From the NCBI RefSeq assembly GCF_963678635.1, contig NC_087065.1, forward strand, positions 70,108,630 to 70,172,629: DNA of 64,000 bases. Reading direction: 5' to 3'. Source of the stretch: Symsagittifera roscoffensis. Its lineage: Eukaryota > Xenacoelomorpha > Acoela > Convolutidae. The stretch's first letter is position 1. Each line of letters begins with the position of its first letter. The position numbers were made by a program, and so were the translations under genes. The notes beneath the pieces were generated by a model. It was not told the origin of the DNA. It saw only the letters and a program-made list of their open reading frames with translations, and ran no database searches. Positions 57,500-64,000 of the stretch are shown here, in pieces.

Positions 57500-60400
57500 A
57501 TGGACAAGGTTGAACATTCTTTATCAATCAGCTCTGCGGACCTGAAAACTTGTGAAAAGCTAAAACTGAATCACAAGAAAACGCAACACTCTTCATGTGC
57601 ATTTTGTTTGAAAAAGTTATCAAGTTCAAATAAAAAAGTTCGCCATGATTTAAATCACGAGCACCTCAGTTCAATTCTAGCCGAATTTTTGCCAAATTTA
57701 CTCACCAAGATTATGTTGGAAACAATAAACAGAAAATGGAATATCAGTTTTTGTCAGCTTTGCGCCGAAAAATTACTAGAATTGCAAATTTTAGCATCTT
57801 TGCGGTAAGTCAATTACAATTTTAATGAATATTAATTTCAGTTATAGTGAATAAGTTTATTAATACTGACAATTGATAAATTTTCCCATTGATAAATTTC
57901 CCAAAAAATGATTCCATATGTTTCAACATAATTTTCACTTAAAAAATTTTTTTAAAGCTGTCATCACAATTATAAGGTTTCCATACGAATAAGGCACTTT
58001 CCCAAGCTAACATTTATAAAAATTAGCAACAGTGCTGATTAAAATTATACGGAGAAAACGCGTTGTATACTGCGTTTTTCTCAAATTGGGTTGACCTTAA
58101 GTTCAAAACGAAAAGACAAAGTTTGATTAAAATTTTAGCAGAAAACATCTAGTGCAAACTGTATGGCAAAGATCAAGCCCAAAGTTTTACCCCAAACACG
58201 ATCTTTTTTGATCTTTTTAGTCAATCAAAAATTACACTAAAACTACTGGATCACTTCCTGACAAAAATATTTCGAAGTGAGCATCCTACGTAGTCCAGAA
58301 AAATTTAAGAAACGTATCATTCCAACACATTTATAGATCAATTAATTTTTGTTTGATTGTAAAAACAAAATCATTTTTCGTATAAAAAAACTCAATTTTC
58401 TATTAGAACTATAATGTACATTTTTTGCTCATTTTCAAGGTCGTGGAACGTAGTTCAGACTCTGTTATAAAATTCAGTTCATTTCCTTTTTTAAAACCAA
58501 AGCAAGCTCTACTATCGAGCAGCGAAGATTAAAAAGTCACGAAAAACTTGATCGAGCTCTAGTTTCAAAATCAGAAAGTGTTCAAAGAGCTTCAAGGGCA
58601 TCTACTAAACTCTTTGGAATTCTAAAGTGGAGATTTTTTCAAAAAAAGTCAATTTTTTCCTGTTTAATTGCTTTCATTGACTTTTTTCCAAGTGTTTGCT
58701 GTTTTTGAGATCATATTCTTCTGAAACTTTGCTGGACTACGTATGATGCTCGCTTTGAAATAGGTGCGTCGGGAATCGGCCCAACTGTCTCAGAGTATTT
58801 TGATTGACTCAAAAATGATCAGTTTTTGGGGCATAGTTTTGGCCTGAGATTTGAACTACAAATTGCACTATTTCAAGTTTGCTATAATTTTTAGCGAGCT
58901 ATGTCTTCATCAATTTTTTGCCAACCCCAATTTGAGGAAAACGCATTTTAATTTTCCAGTTTTATGCTTTGTTCCGATATTTTAAGTCATTATTGTATAA
59001 TTACGAGCACACAAAAAACAAAATGATTACACAAAATAATTGCTTACATCAGAGCAAAGCACTGAAAATTTCGACTGTCAGTTGACGATTTTTTTAAGTT
59101 TATATTGGAGAAAGTGTCGAATATAGAAAAAAAAACTAAAAAATTTACTTCCTCACGCAACTATAACTACAAATTAATAAGACACGCTTCACATCTATTA
59201 AAGTAGTTTTTGAACCACTCAAAAAGTATCAATCAAAAAACGCTACGTTTTATACTTATAACGAGCTATTAGATATTTTTCCTCAAAAAACGTTTAATAT
59301 TGACCCGCTTTTAAAAACTGAATAAAGGTATGAACATGAAATGAAAGAAAAAAACTATCCAGCTTATAAGAAAAAAACAAAATGTTTTTTCCACACTTAA
59401 ATTAAATGATATACAAGAATAGCAAATTATTGTGGAAATAGCACATAATGTTTGGCTCACAGTTATCGTGAAGAAACAAAAAACTGAAGTCGTTTTTTTT
59501 TCAAAAAAAAAGATTACAAATCCAAAGATAATGTGTCTCTTGCAACCAAATTAGCCAGCTGTGTACATATTATCAGAAACAACAACTCTAACCAACTTTC
59601 TGAAGACTGGTGAACTTTGCCGACTTTTCAAAGTCTAGATCAAGACCATCCTTGAGGTTAAAAAGATTGGCCGTAAAATAGCCACGGCCATAGTTCTTTT
59701 GAGACACATTATGAACGCGATTTTTGACCTAAGTGTAACTCCAAAACTAATATGTGCTTTCAAAACTTTTTTTATTTTCAAGTTTTTTTTGATAAAAAGA
59801 GGTAGAAAAAGGCAAGTTAAAAAAAACTTTCGTTGTCATAAAAAATTTCAGAAAAAGCGGGATCAAAAATAATGCTTCAAACTAAAAAAAATCAAAAATC
59901 AAAGCTTTGATCTATTCTTTTTACGTTTTGCTTGTGCTACTATTAGGAAACTCGGGACGTTTGATCTCACTTTGACGAATTATATATATTCTATAGTCAG
60001 TTCTTGGCAGTGATCTTGATAGTCAGTGATTGATACCTGCCAACGGCGTTGTTCAAATCCACTGGTGCTGAAACAGTTGACTTTTGAGTTTGATTATTAT
60101 TCAGTCGATTGATTAAACTATTATTTTTTTGGAATTTGCTGCACAGGAGAATCGTTTTTCATAGTTCATGTTGTGCCCTGGATCATTCCACGTTCTTTGA
60201 GTTGTCGGAACTAAAAAGAAATTTTTTTTATGTGAATGGTATTTTTTGATCTCCACTTTGGCTTTTAGGTTCTTTACCAGATAGACTTGTGCATTATTGT
60301 ACTTTGAGGAGCATAATCCAGCCAAGTATTTTAGGTCTAATAATTTTGGGGCGACTAAAAATTACTGGGGCACGCAAGTTTTGCGAGGAGTGTGAGCTAT

Positions 60401-63270
60401 AAAACGAATTAATCGGCTTTTTTTTGTATCATATTTCTAACCCAATATCTCAAGTCAATTTTGCTGTTAAAAATTATATTATAACAAATCAATGAGACCA
60501 CGGGATTATTCTATTTTTCCAATTATTCTGATTTTCTATTATTCTATTATTCTGATTTTATTCGTTTTTGATAGTTAGATCAGTTTTTATTAATTTTGGG
60601 GTGCTGCGTGAAAGTTTTTCCTCAATTTGAACTGCAGGAGTGTTTCTCTAGATTCCTAAAATGGGCGTTAAAAAAGATTCGGCACTATAATTTTTCCCGT
60701 TTTTTTTCGGAAATGGTTGGAGAAAATGTTTTTTTCCTTCTCATGATATCGAATTCATTTGCATTAACTAAGTGAATTGAACATCAAGAAAAAGAAAAAC
60801 TAGTGAAAGCAGAAAAGAATGATTAAACCTAAACAAGACTGCTCATATCAGGGCGAAGCTCTCCTGAATGTTCCAACTGGTTTTTAAGGTCTATGGAGCA
60901 GTAATAACAAGAAAAATTTAAATGTAATAAAATAAGTTTGAGATTTTTTGTAAGAACTGTCATGAATTGTCTCACAAGAGTCGCCATGAGCGGTAAAATC
61001 GTACCAAGACTGCTCATATCAAGGCGAAGCCCTGAAAGTTCCGACTGCCTTTTGAGGTCTATAGAGCAAAAAATACCATGAAAAAATCAAATGTAATAAA
61101 ACAAAAAGAAAAAAAAATTTGAGATTTTTTTTGAAAATCATCCCCCCACACGCCATATAAAGTGCAAAGTGATAAATTTTGCTCCTATTAACAAATCAAT
61201 TATGGCAAATAAGCTTCCCTCAACCAAGTTGGAACGGTTTCTATGACGGATTAAAACTCCGCTTACGCGTTAATAGCGCGAAATATATCGCGCGTTAGTT
61301 GTCCCAAATTGACCAAAATGGCTATTTTAAACCCCCATAATTTTACAAAAAATAATCACAGGTATTTTTTTTTCAAATTTAAGCTCAGGACAACAATATC
61401 TTTTGAATGATATAAAAAACTTTGTAAATAATGGCTAGATAAAAAGTCGAAATATGTTTGAAGAAAAAAAACCCGACCCGAGCGCAAATATTCCGTAACT
61501 TTCCTTATGAAAGTCGGAACAAAAACTGGAATTTTAAAAAGATCTATTCAAAAAAATTTATTATAGTTTTACCAACTTAACTATTTTTTTCAATCTGATA
61601 AAAACGCTGGCTGCATCTCTATAGTTTCAAAAAAAAACAAAAATTAAAAAAATGTGAAGAAAATGAAAAAATCTAAAGACAAAAATTTCACTGTAATGTT
61701 TTCAATTTATTCTAACAATAAATGCCGTTGAGGCCTTCTGCGCTACACCACTTGAATTGAAACTGGGTTTTCTTTTTCGGGTATTATGTTTTTGATACTT
61801 TTTAAAGATAAATGTATGCCTGCTGTTTGGTTTTTCTGAGACTGAAATCATTGAAAAAAATTGAGCGAATAAGAAACATGTTGCTGTGCAATTAAGCCAC
61901 GACCAAAATACAAGACAACAAGACTGCTTGTAACAAGACGAAGCCTTGGTAATTCTGACTGCCCATTAACCGGCCCCTTTTTATGATAGCATCAAATTTC
62001 AAGTGTTAAAATTTGAGACGTGCATGAAATTGATTTGACCAAAAGGGGTAATGAAGTCACAAAGTAGAAGAAATTTGATTGCAGTTACTTCGCGAAATGG
62101 TCGATGTCAGTAAACAATTTTAGTTGTCGGATTTTTCCTAACAACAAACGTTATTGTTAGACTGATGCAAAAATAGCAAAATTGAGCGAGTGCGTAAATA
62201 TTGCAGGAAGTTCAGAATTTGTTGTTCAACAAAAACGCAAAAAGTTTTCGAGTAGCTCAACATATTGCGTCAATTTGTCTCAGTCGCTCAAAGTCACAAT
62301 TTTTTGTGATTTTGTGATCAAAACACGACTTACCCATTTTGGGTCGCTATGGTCGCGAAATACCTATTTTAAGCCGCTATAGTAGCGAAGTAAGCCGCGT
62401 ACCTCGGTTCGGGCGCAGATGACTCCAAAAACGCAAATAAGGAGTTCGAGTCTCGATTATCGGTCCCCAATTTACCCTAGAATGAGTCAAATTAGCCGGA
62501 TTATTTGAACATTAATCTCAAATGTAAGCGAATTTGGGACCAAACGTAATATCCAAATTTCGACTCACTGCAACCCATAGCCAATTATTTTAATAACAAA
62601 AAGTGTATGGCCACTCCATACTGTGGCTTTATTGTTATAGGTCGGTGGGGGGGGGGTACAATTATCTGGGTTTTTTCAAATAAGGAAGACCTTAACTTTG
62701 ATTAATAGTTGGGTACAATTAGCTGGGTTTTTTCAAATAAGGAAGACCTTAACTTTGATTAATAGTTGGGTACAATTAGCTGGGTTTTTTCAAATAAGGA
62801 AGACCTTAACTTTGATTATTAGCTGGGTACAATTAGCTGGGTTTTTTCAAATAAGGAAGACCTTAACTTTGATTATTAGCTGCGTACAATTAGCTGGGTT
62901 TTTTCAAATAAGGAAGACCTTAACTTTGATTATTAGCTGGGTACAATTAGCTGGGTTTTTTCAAATAAGGAAGACCTTAACTTTGATTAATAGTTGGGTA
63001 CAATTAGCTGGGTTTTTTCAAATAAGGAAGACCTTAACTTTGATTATTCTTCTGTTTCATAGGAGTACAATGGCGGTGATTATGGAGGCGCAGAAAGAAG
63101 ATATGGAATGGCACCTGACACATGCCAGACAAGTCCAGAGGGAGATGAACATAGCCAAACATACTTTTTTAGAGGAGAAATTAGGCACTTCCTCTTTTGA
63201 TTTAGCTCTTTTCCAATCGCACGTTCTCCCCCTTTTTTCTCTGAAGTTAAATTTTAGAAAGCCCGTTTAA
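57500..63270 (+). CDS. Putative C2-C2 zinc-binding (ZAD-like) protein, two exons
   Basis: Exon 1 (57500-57804) starts at an ATG in AAAAA context and ends TTTGCG|GTAAGT. It encodes Cys33-Cys36 (CAFC) and Cys85-Cys88 (CQLC) followed by AEKLLELQILASLR. Two CXXC pairs 48 residues apart with an amphipathic helix after the second resemble the ZAD (zf-AD) protein-interaction domain. A possible second exon (63063-63270, TAA) follows a TTCTGTTTCATAG acceptor, agrees in phase (2/1) and continues the helix with a charged HLTHARQVQREMNIAKHTF stretch, giving about 170 residues. The last 30 residues are less convincing, and another frame of this exon is also open to 63219. C2H2 fingers, usual after a ZAD, are not seen. 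The 5.3-kb intron holds a fold-back, a hairpin-family repeat and a minisatellite. Exon 1 is moderately supported, the join weakly. Confidence 0.42.
58048..58962. repeat. Fold-back element (long imperfect inverted repeat)
   Basis: The left arm (about 58048-58310) and right arm (about 58716-58962) are imperfect reverse complements. Pairs are GAGCATCCTACGTAGTCCAG with CTGGACTACGTATGATGCTC, AAACGCGTT...TTTCTCAAATTGGG with CCCAATTTGAGGAAAACGC, and AGTCAATCAAAA with TTTTGATTGACT. A central part of about 400 bases has no frame of note. It is located in the intron of the ZAD-like gene model. Confidence 0.75.
60832..60975 (+). repeat. Partial hairpin-family repeat upstream of copy F
   Basis: AACAAGACTGCTCATATCAG, GGCGAAGCTCTCCTGAATGT and TCCAACTGGTTTTTAAGGTC begin a copy that stops after about 120 bases and passes into CATGAATTGTCTCACAAGAG, the same flank that precedes copy B at 34.3 kb. 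Copy F begins immediately after, so one copy may have landed in, or recombined with, another. Confidence 0.75.
61005..61521 (+). repeat. 0.5-kb hairpin-ended repeat, copy F
   Basis: A full copy runs from CAAGACTGCTCATATCAAGG and CGAAGCCCTGAAAGTTCCGA to TTCCGTAACTTTCCTTATGA and AAGTCGGAACA. It keeps CCCCCACACGCCATATAAAG, TTACGCGTTAATAGCGCG and AATATATCGCGCGTTAGTTG. It lies in the intron of the ZAD-like gene model. A further terminal fragment is at 61917-61965. Confidence 0.9.
62200..62430 (+). repeat. Degenerate GTCGC-rich repeat related to 42.6 kb
   Basis: CAGTCGCTCAAAGTCACAAT, CATTTTGGGTCGCTATGGTC and AAGCCGCTATAGTAGCGAAG followed by CCTCGGTTCGGGCG match the minisatellite at 42610-42900 in both unit and terminal block (CTTCGGTCGGGGTTC there). 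This shows a dispersed family with internal tandem units. Confidence 0.55.
62654..63049 (+). repeat. 57-bp minisatellite, about seven units
   Basis: The unit GGTACAATTAGCTGGGTTTT plus TTCAAATAAGGAAGACCTTA and ACTTTGATTAATAGTTG recurs with exact 57-base period at about 62654, 62711, 62768, 62825, 62882, 62939 and 62996, with only a few single-base variants (ATTAATAGTT or ATTATTAGCT, one GCGTACAA). The period is divisible by three, so a frame stays open and reads a 19-residue repeat (SWVQLAGFFQIRKTLTLI). No start, signal or relatives support translation. The last unit stops just before the splice acceptor at 63061-63062. Confidence 0.95.
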
Positions 63271-63496
63271 AAGAGTTTTGATATTCTAAAAAATGTCGGC
63301 GTGAAAAAATGAGCAGCATTTGAACACATTATTTTTTCATGCAATCATTACGTATGGAAAATTTCAAAACAAATAATATTCGTAATTTAACAAAAGGGTG
63401 GAAAACTGGAAAAGAGCCCACAATTTAACACCAGGTGTAGAAACAAAATCAACCGAGATGATTTCTCCGTTAATTAGAGTACCTCCGCTATAGCTT

Positions 63497-64000
63497 TTGG
63501 TGAAAAACAGCAGTTTGGAACAATTAATGAGAACAACAATTAATGAAAATAAACATATAAATAACATACAAGAATCAGACACCAACCTGATTGAAAAAAT
63601 CACTGAAATACTAAACATCTACGAAAAACATCCAAATTTTAAAGGCAAACCATCCTTCAAAAAATGGTGTAATTATTGCCGACGATACGGACACAGTATT
63701 TCCGAATGTAAACAAAAACAACAAGACAATCAGAATAAACCTCAAAAATCCTCCAACCGAAAATGGCAAATTAGCCTAAAGTAAAAAACTACCATATTCA
63801 TTTGGCCTAAAGTACAAATATCTCAAAAATACCCCAGATCACCCGGCAAATAAAAATAAAGCAAAGAAGACCTCCCGAACACCATAAAATTAGCCCCCAA
63901 TCTTTAAAAATATAATTTTAAAATTTTTAATAAACTTTTTCATACTATTCAAACTTTTGTTCATATTTCTATTTGATACTTTTGAAGCTTTTATAATCAT
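63497..64000 (+). pseudogene. gag: Second gag fragment with intact CCHC knuckle, joined to post-pol sequence
   Basis: The frame from about 63515 to 63784 matches the main element's gag end, including NNIQESDTNLIEKITEILNI, GKPSFKKWCNYC and CRRYGHSISEC (intact CX2CX4HX4C). At the codon that is TGA at 17880 in the main copy, this one has TGG. After about 63765 the text changes to AATTAGCCTAAAGTA and later CTCCCGAACACC, which resemble the spacer after integrase (about 23290-23480). Protease, RT, RNase H and integrase are missing. The fragment runs off the window end. Confidence 0.7.

Noticed and set aside
62654-63049. Possible CRISPR-like array
   Set aside because: The units are contiguous with no unique spacers and the context is a eukaryotic genome; it is a plain minisatellite.
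63063-63219. Alternative frame of the last exon (EYNGGDYGGAERRYG...)
   Set aside because: It looks protein-like but does not agree in phase with the exon ending at 57804. It remains an alternative if the exon belongs to another transcript.
62698-63270. Open frame of 190 codons with 19-residue repeats
   Set aside because: It exists because the minisatellite period (57) is divisible by three and the unit has no stop in that frame. There is no start context or signal. Only the part after 63062 is used, as a possible exon.

Overview
The window looks like nuclear DNA of an invertebrate animal, lineage unresolved. It is AT-rich (visibly well over 60 %), gene-poor, and full of degenerate repeats. 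Host coding sequence lies in short exons with GT..AG borders and phase-matched introns of 0.35 to 5 kb. There is no operon structure, no tRNA or rRNA, and no prokaryotic feature.

Host genes. Four models were assembled by eye from exon borders and reading phase. (1) 5781-11297 (+), three exons: a compact protein of about 155 residues with the H-Y-D signature of HYD1-type ADP-ribosyltransferases. This is the most interesting host gene. (2) 33051-40751 (-), four exons: a type II membrane carbohydrate sulfotransferase of about 362 residues. This is the best supported gene. (3) 46411-47223 (+), two exons: a small, probably secreted, cysteine-containing protein of unknown function. (4) 57500-63270 (+), two exons: a C2-C2 zinc-binding protein resembling a ZAD domain followed by a helix. 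This is tentative.

Retroelement. About 14.2-32.4 kb holds a very large, dead, A-rich Ty3/Gypsy-like element. In order it has gag (with a diverged capsid duplication and an interrupted CCHC knuckle), protease, reverse transcriptase, RNase H, integrase, an unknown P/Q-rich ORF, an Env-like glycoprotein, and an unknown ORF of about 550 codons. RNase H, integrase and the following spacer (about 2.94 kb) are tandemly duplicated with both copies nearly identical. The copies share the same disabling mutations, so the duplication followed the element's death. A second gag fragment at 63.5-64.0 kb keeps the tryptophan codon that is a stop in the main copy. No LTR pair or primer-binding site was found.

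Other repeats. A family of about 0.5 kb with a terminal GGGC-TTCG-CCC hairpin occurs in six near-full copies and many fragments, including inside introns. Also present are scrambled LINE (RTE/CR1-like) remnants, a composite repeat with a tRNA-like B box, two large fold-back repeats, fields of TAATCGATTA-type palindromes, a TTTAAATCGATTT-type field, and several minisatellites, including a 57-bp unit that abuts a predicted splice acceptor.

The host genes have no evident functional link to one another. What joins them is heavy repeat invasion of their introns.
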